Below, one piece after another: positions 13,401-24,831 of a stretch of 64,000 bases of DNA. Source of the DNA: Burhinus oedicnemus (taxonomy: Eukaryota > Chordata > Aves > Charadriiformes > Burhinidae); assembly GCA_008921705.1 (NCBI GenBank), contig VFFE01009084.1:1319139-1383138 (forward strand), read 5' to 3'. Within the stretch, counting starts at the first letter, position 1, and the number at the start of each line of letters is the position of its first letter. The notes below the pieces were generated by a model. The model ran no database searches. It saw only the letters and a list, made by a program, of their open reading frames with translations, and was not told the origin of the DNA. The position numbers and the translations under genes are program-made.

Positions 13401-13661
13401 TTTAAATCCTTAGGTAGCCTTCCTGTGGGTATGTGCTCTCGTTACTTTCCCTGCTCCACTTTTTCTTATACCACGTATAACACAGCATCACTTGCCCTGG
13501 CACAAGTGCAACATTTGTTCTCTGTAGGTTGTGCACCTAGTTCAGTTGCAGACTTCCGTGGCTGAAGGCTGAGTTGGACGCTTTGTTTTATATACGAAAA
13601 CTTGGGACAAAATCAGAATCTCATGTGAAAATGGTGTGAGCCATGCACTCACTCCCGTCCT

Positions 13662-13723
13662 CTGATCCAGGCTTCAGCTACATCAGTGAAACAATTCCCA
13701 ATGACACTGGGGGCTTTATGTGA
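13662..13723. repeat. Ancient amniote interspersed repeat fragment (probable)
   Basis: The stretch has a CTGATCCAGGCTTCAG start, a central AATTCCCAATGACACTGGGGGCTTT part and a partly palindromic layout. This resembles the old amniote repeat core that reads roughly as GATCC...CCATTGACTTCAATGGGCTTTGGATC. The assignment is by eye, and the source family (an old CR1/L3-like 3' end or a SINE using it) is uncertain. Confidence 0.4.
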
Positions 13724-16700
13724 GGCTTTAACAACTGAGCACAACGGCTGCAATCTGGCTCCATGTGTTATTACTCCATCTAACAAACAGTCTCAAAATC
13801 AAAGATATTGTTTTCCCCTTCTGTCCTTTTATTTGTCCTTTGTCTGCGCTTGTAGGAAGATAATCAATACACATGAAACAAAAAGATAATGGAAGACCTT
13901 GCTCTTCAAAATGTTTTGCATGAGACAAAGTGACATTACCGGGTCACACAGTAATTCTGTGCCCACAGATACCTATTGTAAGGACTAATGTCACCTCACC
14001 CATATATGTAAATTTATGTACTAACAAATTATCAATTACTAAGAGACAACAGGCAGATCATGTGTAACAATGCATAGTCTCTGCAGTTTTATAGGAACAA
14101 TAGAAATCTTTACCTGCTGTTTCTGAACCCTCTCCTAACATTGCTGTGTTGTCCAGATCACCGAAGGGCCATTACAGTGACACACGCTGTCCAGGTCAGA
14201 ACCGTATTGATGGCCACTGTAGCTACTCTTCCTGTACAACGCCAAGGTATTAACTGTGCCCATGGAAAACCCTGTGGCCTGTAGAGAACAAAAACTACCA
14301 CCGAAGACTGCCTTTTTTATGGACTCCACTAAATGCTGCACATTTTCACAATATAAATGATTCCAAAAACTGAAGTATAGCAAAGAAGATTTTAGTATTT
14401 CATTTAATTATCTTTGGTAATAATTTTATTCTTTCCCTTTTACCTGAATTTTATCTCCCTTCATTAAGATAATAGATAATATAACCCTCTTCTAAGAAAA
14501 TGTTGTCTAGTTCATTCATTTTAGCCTGGCAATTTTCCAGATCGTTAAAGATATTTTTCAGTCTTAAATATTGGCTATGACACAGTCTTCTCTTTACTGT
14601 GTCTAGATGAAAGTTAGGCGTATATGTCATATGTTTTCCTTTCATTACTCCCCTACATGATGCATGTTGGTAAAATTCATTAAGAGGGGTTACAAATGCT
14701 ATTCTTAATTGCCTGGATTCCTGTGAGTGCAAAGAAAAGCATTCCCCAAGCAATACTGGAAACAACAGCAGAAAATAATAAAAAACCCCACATTAGATTT
14801 AACCAAGCAAAAATGCAACCTAATTAATCAGGTGAGCTGGAGGAGGGTAACAAGAATTAAAATCAGCTCCTCAAGAAGAGGAAGATTTCTGGGTGGCAAT
14901 AATGCTGGGAGAGCTTTTGGGGTATGTGCGAGTGGGGAGCCAGGCAGTAAGGGTTTCATCTACTCAGGACTTCAGGGCGTCTGCAAACCTCCATTGAGGA
15001 AGGACGGTCTTAGCGTGCAAGGAGAAATGGCAGCCCTACACAGGGCAAAGCTCTGGGCACATAAAGGTGTATGAGGTAACATTTAATAGCTACGGGGCTT
15101 TAACGTGTCCTGCTGCTAATTCCTGAATTACAGCACAGGTCATCAACAGGATAATTAGAAAGATTTCTACTGACATCAGCAGGCCTTGGGCCAGGCTCCA
15201 AGCAAGGTATAAGTGTATGACTGGCCATGGCAGACAGACAAGGACTTTGCATCAAGCTACAGATGTTATCTGGGAGGTAAATGCAGAGTCTGTTTATTAT
15301 GATTCCACACAGAAATCTGCAAACATATCTGTGCTTCTTAATATCATAAGATAAGGCTAATTAAAAAGGAAATTAGAGTAGAATGACAAATGTGGCTAGG
15401 GGGCTAGTAGTCAATTAACACACAGAGATTGGCTAGGTTATTGCTGTGGGAGAGAATGATGCCAAATGAGACATTAAAAGGGTGCAAATGCCAAAATTGT
15501 CTAACACTGTTTTTCTTAACAATACAAAGAAGAATTAGATGGAAAAAAAACCCCAAAAACAAAACAAAACAACAACAACAAAAAAAAAAACCCAAACACA
15601 AACCAAGATAATCTTTAAGGTGGAAATTTAATGTTTTGTGTAAAATAGCAATTCCTTACTGGAAACCTCCAGTTACCCCTTTTTTCCAGCTATAAAAATT
15701 AGCTTGGAGAAAATGTGATGTTCTATATGGCTATGGAAAATTCTGGAACGCTACAAGAGAAACAGATGTGAACCCCCTAGAAATGAATTAGTGCCTTTCA
15801 TCCTTCTCCAAAACATGGCATGCTGTGTTGGAAGGAACGGTGATCACAATGCCACCAACCACTCGTTGACTGCAATGTGATTTTCCGCGGATCTGTTCTT
15901 CCCACTGTGTTCAGTCCTTGGCACTTCCCATTGTGATGTCAGAGTTTTGGAAGTCTCTAAAACGCCACACGATTAACTTTTATAATTTGGTAAGAAAGAG
16001 AGGTCTTTTCTGAACATCTCATTGTTGGTCATCACGACTTTCAGAAATCTTATCCCTCACTAAGATTTAAAGAGCAAGATGAAGCAGGTCAGAGAAAGAT
16101 GAGTACTGAAGAAAATTCCTCCTTTTAGATTAGCATGTTAAGTTTTTTGAATATTCCCAAACACCTTTGATCTCCATCCCTTAAACAACTCAACATACCA
16201 TCCTTCCCTCTGCAGGGGGGGTTCCCCTCCCTTTCCCTCAGGAAGCGACAGAATGGCTACCAGAGCTGCAGACACAGACAACAACACAATTCTCTCTGCG
16301 TCTACTGCAGCTTCATAGAGACAAGCTCTTGATTATTCCTGGCTTTTGGAAAAACGACAGGTACACATCAGCCTACAAAATGGCTGCAATGTGCAGCAAA
16401 AAGGGCAAATACTCTTGAGAGCTGTCATGTTTTAACAGGCTGCGACGCAGCCTTGGCATGTGCCAAGGGGGGAGGCAGAAGGAGCTGCCTGGGTAGTGTG
16501 TAATGTTTACCTTCCCGTCATAGAAACGTTTTTCCTGGGCCTGTCATCACCCTGTTGAATACTTGCCTGGAGGAAACCAAATGGTTTGCAGTGCTTCTGT
16601 ATGAACACACTAGTGTGCCCATCACTGGGGCAAGGCAGTCCCGCTCTCCAGACACAGGACTGGGTCTCAACCCACTCAAAAAGCTTTGGAGCAAAATACC

Positions 16701-17880
16701 GAGGGGGTAGTGCCACATGCCACGTAGGAAAAAGTAGCTGGAGTTAGGGAGAGGAAGGAAAGAGTGGGATGGGACACCTTTGTGAATATTTCTTCCTGGA
16801 AGAAGGTGTCTTCATAAAGAAACCCAGAAAAGAAGGACTCCTTTGTGGATGTCAGAAAGCACAGGGAGGATGCTGCAACTGCCTGAACAGCCATGCCAAG
16901 CACCTAGAGCGATACTGCCCCCCAAACAATCCTAACGGGGACAGACAGACAAAAAGATGCTTGCAAGTGTTCAGCTACAGTCCACTGTGTTGGACATTAT
17001 TACTGGAACTTGTGCATGTATTTAATGATTACCACAGCACAATGTTGCCAGGGTTGACCACATTTTCCATTCCTGAGGAAAAGGTGTTGAGGCTAAAGAC
17101 TGCAGTTCTTGCAAAAACCAGTGTCATACCTGTCCTATTGTTGAAAGTACTGGTGAAAATATAACTCCCTTCTTTCAATCTGTCTTGGGGAGACTCTTTG
17201 TTCAGTTGTATGATAGATACAGTTATGTCTTTCTCCACCAGCATTTCAAATCAGATCTGAAGAAACACTGAGGTAAAATGAAGAAAAAAGACCTGGTTTT
17301 CCATAAACAGCCAGGTAGCTAGATGATTTACTCTTGTTCGTAGTGGAAGACAGCCAAAGAAGTGTTTTACAGAGCATTCAGATGGAAAGGGAAAGAAGGT
17401 ATTATTTTCTTCTGATGGACAAATGTATGTGTCTTAGCTTGGAGCGGCTGCAGGGAGAATTCCTCTCTGCTTCTCAGTGAATGACTGATTTGTCTGTGAC
17501 AGGACAGTTAGATGTAAGAGGCAAATATTTGTGACATAGTGTAAAATCATTGTTTGGATTCCTTTTCTTTTACAAAACTTTCAACGAGGAATGCACCCTT
17601 TGCATTACAGTGCAAGGTAGGGACTGACCAGTGGCACAAAATGTCCAGGCCTAAAAAAGCGAAGTGGCTCTTCAGGGTGAGGAGAAATGTGTGGTTCTTT
17701 TATTTCAAATTGAATTTAGTGAACTTCTTTTTTTAGACCAAATACATGCTTGTCAAAGAAACCTATATACGGGTCCACAAAAGATTTTCTTTTTTTCCAC
17801 TTCATTTTATGCCTGGATTTAAGGGTTTTGATGGTACCTTATAGAATAAAAAAGAAATTGAAGAAAATATAGGATAGGGA
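13724..17880. other. Non-coding sequence, nothing recognised
   Basis: About 4 kb with only short open frames of no known family (for example 14451-14765 minus, 104 codons, and 16769-17164 plus, 131 codons). It contains an A/C-rich low-complexity tract at 15541-15604 and a possible ancient repeat scrap near 15166-15202 (ACTGACATCAGCAGGCCTTG, like the core at 13662-13723). Confidence 0.55.
15541..15604. repeat. A-rich tract with CAA/ACAAA units
   Basis: Over 60 bases made only of A and C after GGAAAA, including AACAACAACAAC and short C runs. It creates a meaningless lysine-rich open frame on the plus strand and a phenylalanine/cysteine-rich one on the minus strand. Confidence 0.9.
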
Positions 17881-17882
17881 AA

Positions 17883-18158
17883 ATGGTAGAAGTAGTTACG
17901 CAGTTGGTAGAGGTACAGGGAGAGATAATTGACCATTTGCTACCAAAAGAAAAGGGTTCAGCAAGGTTAAAAGGCACTGGAAGCAAAGCTGATGGCAATG
18001 TAATTACTGAAAATGAAAATGGTTATGATTTTTATTGGCCTGAAGAAGAATTACATGGAAATATTACTGCAGCTGGTGAATCTCAAAAGGCAGCTGAGGA
18101 ACAAAGGCATGAGGCACTGCCAAATGATATCCCTGGCAGCCGTGGCACAGTGGGTTAG
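17883..18158 (+). other. Unassigned 91-codon open frame
   Basis: An ATG-to-stop frame whose composition looks more protein-like than its neighbours: acidic, rich in Glu/Gly/Ala, with segments such as ENENGYDFYWPEEEL and no long homopolymers. I recognise no domain and see no signal peptide, membrane segment or clear splice sites. It could be a remnant of an old coding sequence, a retroelement gag-like piece or chance. Confidence 0.15.
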
Positions 18159-19369
18159 AGTGGGCATGCACTTTCCAGGAGACTGCCCTACAGGACGCTT
18201 CATTTGGCCCTAGATGCACTGATACTGCCAGTTCCTTTTGCTTTTTAAGTAATTTAATTCCAAAAAAAGCTCTTAATTTTTTTGACTTCTTGTTCTGAAT
18301 TGGTTTTGGATTTAGTTTGCTTAGACATGTTTGTCTGCTAAGATAAGAGAGGCATGAACAAAAGACTGAGATGGAGAATAAGATCTGTACAGGATGTGGC
18401 GAGAAGGGCAGGGAACCCAGTGTGGCAAAGCCCTAAGCAAGCACAGAAGAAGGAAGAACAAAAGGGAAAACATGAAAGGACATAACTTGATTTGGTTTCA
18501 GTAGAAGTTTGATTGTGATTGTCTTTCAAATTGTGTCACACATTGGGGGGGTTTATGTAAAGTCAGCCTACCTGGACCACGGTCCTGCCTGATGTTGCAG
18601 CCATGGAAGGGGGCTCTACAGCTTCTCGCACTGCTATTTGTGACACCAGCACAGTGGGATTTCCCGTCACATTGGAAACAGCTCTTTCACCTGATCCTAG
18701 GGTGACCTTGCATAAGGGTGCATGACAGACAAGGAGGGGGATCTTGGGCAGAAAGGCAGCATCCCTTTCAGGAGCTGCGCAGACAACCTTTTCTGGCAGA
18801 AGAGGTGTGATGAGCCATGTCTGAGAAGGTGCAGTTCTGATGGCATATCACGATCGTCTGGTTACCTCCATGGGTCCACACCATCCAGAGGAGCTGACAC
18901 CTGCTTGGAGGCTGCCAGGGTGAAGTAGAGGCTCTCAGTGATTTTCGGAAAAGGAGACTGCTGCTTCACTGGGAAAATTTTGGGTGGGTATTGAGGGTGG
19001 TGTCATTTTTTTTTCATGTGCCATAATATAATCTTTCTGCCATATATAATCCCTCTTCCCTTAATCTCTCTGCCTCTCTACCATAATTAGGAATAATTTC
19101 TAGTTCATGCTCTCTACTACCGTATATTTCTCTGATATATTGCTTATTTAAACTCTAGTTTTATGATATTTTTCCTCTGTTGTAATTAGAAAATGCCATA
19201 AAGCTATGCAACAAAGTGGAGAACCAGGTCTTATCAAATGAAAAGTAGCAAAGGCTGCTTTATGCCAGAGGCAGTTTGAGAAGTGATAAAATAATAATGC
19301 AAGTTCTCTCTTTTTGGACAGGCTGGATTTACCAGTACACTCCGGATATGTCGCTCCTCACCAGCCACA

Positions 19370-19427
19370 CAAAACAGCTGTAAACCTGGTTTAACCAGGC
19401 TGTTAAATTGAGTTTACAGCTGCTTTG
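19370..19427. repeat. Nested inverted repeats (possible hairpin)
   Basis: The outer arms are CAAAACAGCTGTAAAC (19370-19385) and GTTTACAGCTGCTTTG (19412-19427), complementary at 15 of 16 positions. Inside lies CCTGGTTTAACCAGG (19385-19399), a perfect 7+1+7 palindrome. The arms contain the E-box CAGCTG. Whether this forms RNA or cruciform structure, or is paired binding sites, cannot be told from sequence. Confidence 0.7.
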
Positions 19428-21064
19428 CACCACCAGAATGGCTCAAAGCAGGCAGCACATACCAGTGAACGTGGGCCTAATTGTACGCTAATGAACGATG
19501 AAGTAGTTTAACATGCAGTATTCACTTTGGCAGAATGAAAAAGAAATCTTTATATAGAGCAGATATGTTAGAATTTATCCTGGCTCTGCTCAAGGGGAAA
19601 AATTCATCCTTTTTTATTCTGAATGGATTATAATTAAGCAAAGCATCAGAGACAAATTATCCAAGGTTAGAAATTTAGAAGAGCTTTAAGAATATATCCA
19701 CACTTTCCAGATATATTAGTGCCTGCTTAGGCTGGAGTTACAACAAGTGGAACTCACAGTTTAATTATAAAATAACGGTCCAAAAAATCTGCTTAGGTAA
19801 GCATGTGTTGCCATTAGGGAAGAAAAATCATTACAGAAAACAAGATAAAAAGTTAATGTTGCGAATCTCATTGTCTGTGTATAACTTCATTAATGCTGGA
19901 TAACTACTCTATACTTAGCAAGGTGTTCATTGTAGAAATCTGTTAAAACAGCTGAAATCAAGTGCAACCTAGATATCGGCTTAGTTTGTAGTTACCTTAA
20001 AAGAACTAAAGCTCAGAGTATTTTTCAGTGCTTTAAGACATCGCTTTCCTTCTGTAAATAAAGTTTATGGCCTTAAGGCAATTGCCTTGCTGGGAATACA
20101 ACAGTCTCCACTATAATTTGACAAATACAGAAAGCAAAAAAACCCCAGATGACTGGTTCCCATTTGTTTATTAAAGGAATCATGCTTAAATTGCAGGGAA
20201 AAGCTGGGACAGGACAGCTCATTAACAGAGGAGCACATTTTGCTCCTCATGCTCCCAAGCATTGCACCAACAGCAGTGCTGGACATGATGGAGGTTTGGA
20301 CCCTCCACAGCAAAGACTCATGCATCACCCATCCTTCCAGGTGCCTCCTGAAGCCAAGAGAGACCTGGCCTTTCAACTTGACGTGCCATTGGGGTTCCAC
20401 CTTTCAAAATCAATCGCAAAAACATAGTTTTCAATTAAGCAGAACTGAGTCTATTACGCCTGGGCTAGCCACAGGCTGATGGTGGGTACAATCATACTGG
20501 CTCCTGGCAGGCAGAGGTAAGCGAGGCTTTGCATACCTAGCCTCAGCCCACAACCACATTGCCACCTAAGGCTGTGTCTGCTGTGCACGAGCTCGCATCC
20601 CCCTCTCAGCAGGCTTCTGATTATCTCAGGCTGAGGGCTCAGCTCACCGCAAATCCATGGCTTCCCCTTTGCTGCTGAGGAGCATCCAGCTGGCCCAGAG
20701 CATGAGCAAGGAGAGCTGATGTTTGTCTCTGAAACACCATGCAAAATACCAGCAAAATATTACATCGGTTTTGAAAACACAGTATCCCAAGAGGGATGAA
20801 AAAATGCCAGTTTAAAGCAAAAGCCAGGAAAATCTGGTCTTCAGGCTGTAAGATATTTAACCTTTTTTCATTTTTGAGTGCTGAGCATCCCACACACTTT
20901 CAGTGATAATAATAACAGCAGTAACAAAAATAATAACAGGAAAGCAAAATCTGAAACAAAACACAGAGCTGAATTCAAAATACTTAGGAGGTGTTAAGTT
21001 TCATGCTGAAAATTATGCACCTAAAAGGTACAATTTAGGAGATCATACTTAACCAGCAGGAATG

Positions 21065-21079
21065 AAAAAAAAAAAAAAA
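21065..21079. repeat. (A)15 run
   Basis: Uninterrupted run of 15 A. No retrocopy is recognisable upstream. Confidence 0.9.
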
Positions 21080-22504
21080 GGATGAACTCTTCATGCAAAA
21101 GGATAAAACTATTCAGAAAAGTCTTTTGTCACTGAAGCTACAAAAGTGAATGATGAATCAGCTTGTGGCATGTCATTAGAAGGAAACATCTCTTCCCTGT
21201 AAAAATCGCTTTTATCCAACTCAAAAATGCAATCATAATGTTACATTTCACGGGGTTCTCACTTCTTAGGAAGAAAAACACACACAAAATACATTTCTTG
21301 GGCCAATATAAAACCTTTTAACAAAAGTAACTACTTCAAACAAGTAAAAGCATTGTGGACACTTTCATAAAAGATAATATTCAGATAATATTATAGCAAT
21401 GATAAAAGATGGGAGTTTAAAAGATGCACACTGCTACCACCTCCCCTTTTTATCCAGCCCAAGACATGTTTTATTATATTAAATCCAGTCAAGTCTGGAT
21501 GGAAAGATACTGTTAACAAATACAAGCAATTCTCTGACTATAATGCCATACCTTGCAGAGCAAATCATCCTTCGTTGGTCAGGAAGTCTGCAAAGTTGTG
21601 TCCATGTTGCTGCAGGACCCGTATAGGCCAGACTTTCACCTGGCAAAGAAGTTTGTCACTGCCTCAATCTCAAAGGAACGACCCCAGTTTACATCCAGGG
21701 AGGATCTGGACCCTTATTTATTGTGACTATCTGTCACTTTTAGTACTTCATTACTCTCTGCATGGATGAGCGGATTAACTGGACATCTCTGTCCGGGAGG
21801 ATAAATACACTTGTAGCTAATATCTAGTAGGAAGGGTGGAGGTTTTTGCTCCCAGACACTGGATTAGTTTATAGAGGAGTCTGCTGGTCCTCATTTAGGG
21901 GACAGTTAACTTTTGGGTCAGCTTGTTTAGTGAACAGTTTGCCTCCTGGAAGTAGGACCTTGAGATGGAGGACACGGGACAAAAAATTGCCAGAAGTAAA
22001 AAATGAAGAAACAGGCTACAAGGTGCTAGTTCACCCCCAAATTAGGGCTAGGCACCTGCACTGTCTAGGCAAGGGCATCCACATTGTCGACTGATCCAAG
22101 AAAGCCATGGCCAAGCACGCCTTCCCTGCTCCATGGAGCAAAAGGTTGACCCAAGCCTCACGCACAGCAGACGCTCAGTGACCCCCTTCCCAGCCACCAA
22201 AAGAAGACAAGGAAGACTGAGCAGACATTTGTCCAAGTTTATCCCTACATATGCTTTCATGGAAACAGGGATCCTGTGGGGTGAGGGATTGCTGTTGCTC
22301 ATGCCTTCCTATAAAAACACATACTTACATGTTTATGTAAGTGTATTGATACTTAGGGGGCTCTTATCTCACTCCAACCCTCTTCCCTTTGGTCCATACC
22401 CTTAAAGAAATTTCAGCATTGAGTGAGACACTAAAATATTTCAGGATCTGTGTCACTGTTGGGGTTAAGATGGCTCAAGGTTAATAACTAACCTTACACT
22501 GATT

Positions 22505-22514
22505 TAAAATAACT
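22505..22514. repeat. Target-site duplication, left copy, of CR1 copy A
   Basis: TAAAATAACT occurs here and again at 24822-24831, immediately outside the other end of the CR1. A perfect 10-bp match at both borders marks the insertion site. Confidence 0.75.
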
Positions 22515-24821
22515 TGGAGAACAGAATCACAGAATCACAGGGGTTGGAAGGGACGTCTGGAGATCATCTAGTCCAACCCCCCTGCCACAGCAGGGTCACC
22601 TACAGCAGGTTGCACAGGATGACATCCAGGTGGGTTTGGAATGTCTCCAGAGTCGGAGACTCCACCACCTCTCTGGGCAGCCTGTTCCAGCGCTCTGCCA
22701 CCCTCAAAGTAAAGAAGTTCCTCCTCATGTCTAGATGGAACTTCCTACGTTCAAGTTTGTGCCCATTACCTCTTGGCCTGGGCACCACTAAAAAAAGACT
22801 GGTCCCATGCTCCCGGCACCCTCCCTTTAAGTATTTATAGGCATTGATGAGATCCTCTCTGAGACTTCTCTTCTCCAGACTAAAAAGACCCAAGTCCCTC
22901 AGCCTTTCCTCATAAGAAAGATGTTCCAGCCCCCTGATCATCTTTGTAGCCCTCTGCTGTACCCTCTCCAGCAGCTCCCTGTCCTTCTTGAACCGGGGAG
23001 CCCAGAACTGGACACAGTACTCCAGATGCGGCCTCACCAGGGCAAAGTAGAGGGGGAGGATAACCTTCTGCAACCTGCTTGCCACACACCTCTTGATGCA
23101 CCCCAGGATGCCATTGGCCTTCTTGGTCACAAGGGTACATTGCTGGCTCATGGTCATCCTGTTGTCCACCAGGACTCCCAGGTCCCTTTCCACCGAGCTG
23201 CTTTCCAGCAGGTCAGCCCCTAACCTGCACTGGTGCATGGGGTTATTCCTCCCCAGGTGCAGTACCCTACACTTGCCCCTGTTGACCTTCATGAGGTTTC
23301 TCTCTGCCCAACTCTCCAGCCTGTCCAGGTCACGCTGAATGGCAGCACAGCCTTCTGGTGTGTCAGCCACCCCTCCCAGTTTTGTGTCATCAGCAAACTC
23401 TACGCCCTTCATCCAGGTCATTGATGAATATGTTGAAGAGGACTGGACCCAGTCCTGACCCCTGGGGAACACCACTTGTCACAGACCTCCAACTAGACTC
23501 TGTGCCACTAAGCACAACCCTCTGAGCTCTATCTGCCAGCAAGGTTTCAATCCACCCCACTGTCCATTCATCTAACCCACACTTCCTAAGCTTGCCTATG
23601 AGGATGCTGTGGGAGACAGTGTCAAAAACCTTGCTGAAGTCAAGGTAGACAATATCCACTGCCCTCCCCTCATCTATTTGTCCAGTCACACCATCATAGA
23701 AGGTTATCAGATTAGTCAGACATGACTTCCCCTTGGTGAATCCATGTTGGCTACTTCTGATAACCTTCGTTTCCTCCAGATGCTTTGGGATGATGCCCAG
23801 AACGAGCTGCTCCATCGTCTTTCCAGGGATGGAGGTGAGGCTGACTGGCCTGTAGTTTCCCGAGTCTTCCTTCTTGCCCTTTTTGCAGACTGGAGCGACA
23901 TTGGCTTTCCTCCAGTCTTCAGGCACCTCGCCTGTTCTCCAGGGCCCTTCAAAGATGATGGAGAGCGGCCCAGCAATGCCAGCTCCCTCAGCACTCGTGG
24001 GTGCATCCCATCAGGACCCATGGACTTGTGGATATGCAGTTTACTTAACTGATCTCTAACTTGATCCTCCTCAACCAAGGGAAAGTCCTCCTTCCTCCAG
24101 ACTTTCTCTGTTACCTGTAAAGTCTGGGGCTCCTGAAGGCTGGCCTGAGCAGTAAAGACTGAAGCAAAGAAGGCATTCAATAATTCCGCCTTCTCTGCAT
24201 CATCTGTCACCATGGCCCCTGTTCTCGTTCAACAGCAGGCCCACATTTTCTCTAGTTTTCCTTTTGCCTCCAATGTACTTGAAGAAACCCTTGCTGTTGA
24301 CCTTGACATCCCTTGCCAGATTTAATTCCAAGGAGGCCTTGGCTTTCCTTGGTTTGTCCCTGCATACTCTGGCAGCATTCTTGTAATCTTCCCAAGTGGT
24401 CAGTCCCTGTGAAGTCCCCCATGAGAACCAAGGCCTGCGATTGTGAGGTGGCTCTCAGCTGCCTGTTGAAGGCCTCATCAACTTCTGCATCCTGATCAGG
24501 TGACCTGTAATAAACCCCCACAACAGTGTCCCTCATGTTAGCCTGCCCCTTAATCCTTACCCACAAGCTCTCAACTCTCTCTTCATCCACCCTCAGGAAC
24601 AGCTCAATGCATTCCAGTGGCTCTCTCACATAAAGAGCAACGCCACCACCTCGCCTTGCTGGCCTATCTTTCCGAAAGAGCACATAGCCATCCATGACAG
24701 CATTCCAGTCATGTGAGCTATCCCGCCATGTCTCACTAATTGTGATGAGATCATGGCCCTGCGACCGCACACAGATCTCCAGTTCTTCCTGTTTGTTCCC
24801 CATGCTGCGTGCATTGGTGTA
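22515..24821 (-). mobile_element. CR1: CR1 LINE, copy A, 5'-truncated
   Basis: A non-LTR retrotransposon of the chicken-repeat-1 family, inserted in minus orientation. Its 3' end lies at the low coordinate and carries the family's short direct repeats (two AGAATCAC-type octamers at 22523-22540), then the typical GGTTGGAAGGGAC stretch and a 3' UTR of under 100 bp. The 5' end is lost: homology to copy B stops at GGTGTA near 24821. An internal deletion of about 515 bp near 24409 removes the middle of the endonuclease and the linker that copy B keeps. The 3' sequence suggests a subfamily shared with copies B and C and possibly of the CR1-J type. The flanking 10-bp duplication defines both ends. 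Confidence 0.97.
22600..24815 (-). pseudogene. CR1 ORF2 (endonuclease + reverse transcriptase), broken
   Basis: ORF2 encodes an APE-type endonuclease and a reverse transcriptase that nick the target and copy the element's RNA. Pieces read 5' to 3' on the minus strand. 24815-24410: endonuclease start with YTNARSMGNKQEEL, the catalytic Glu in ISETW, and GDF just before the deletion. 24213-23980: linker with LLNAFFASVFT. 23926-23400: RT palm with [14 protein letters not shown] and [16 protein letters not shown]. 23460-22600: FADDTKLGG catalytic box through a 291-codon open frame to the normal stop after ILCNLL. A 7-base loss near 23975 and a 14-base loss just before the FADD box (near 23400), relative to copy B, shift the frame. 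No functional protein can be made. The 3' third is unusually intact. Confidence 0.95.
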
Positions 24822-24831
24822 TAAAATAACT
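24822..24831. repeat. Target-site duplication, right copy, of CR1 copy A
   Basis: TAAAATAACT, identical to 22505-22514, directly after the point where CR1 homology ends. Confidence 0.75.

Larger units (their letters stand above)
5855..13660. other. Non-coding sequence with scattered simple repeats
   Basis: About 7.8 kb without a gene I can support. The longer open frames (6128-6538 plus, 8192-8638 minus, 10072-10515 plus; 136-148 codons) contain no motif I recognise. Simple repeats inside it are listed separately. A motif cluster at 12348-12365 is discussed in the findings. Confidence 0.6.
18159..22504. other. Non-coding sequence
   Basis: About 4.3 kb between the unassigned frame and CR1 copy A. 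Short frames at 20065-20400 (minus) and 20149-20427 (plus) overlap each other and resemble nothing known. It includes the palindrome at 19370-19427 and a 15-A run at 21065-21079. Confidence 0.55.

Noticed and set aside
22921..23223. Plus-strand open frames over CR1 copies (also 47092-47535, 37801-38085, 23744-24052)
   Set aside because: These are antisense shadows that recur identically in each CR1 copy because the element itself is repeated.
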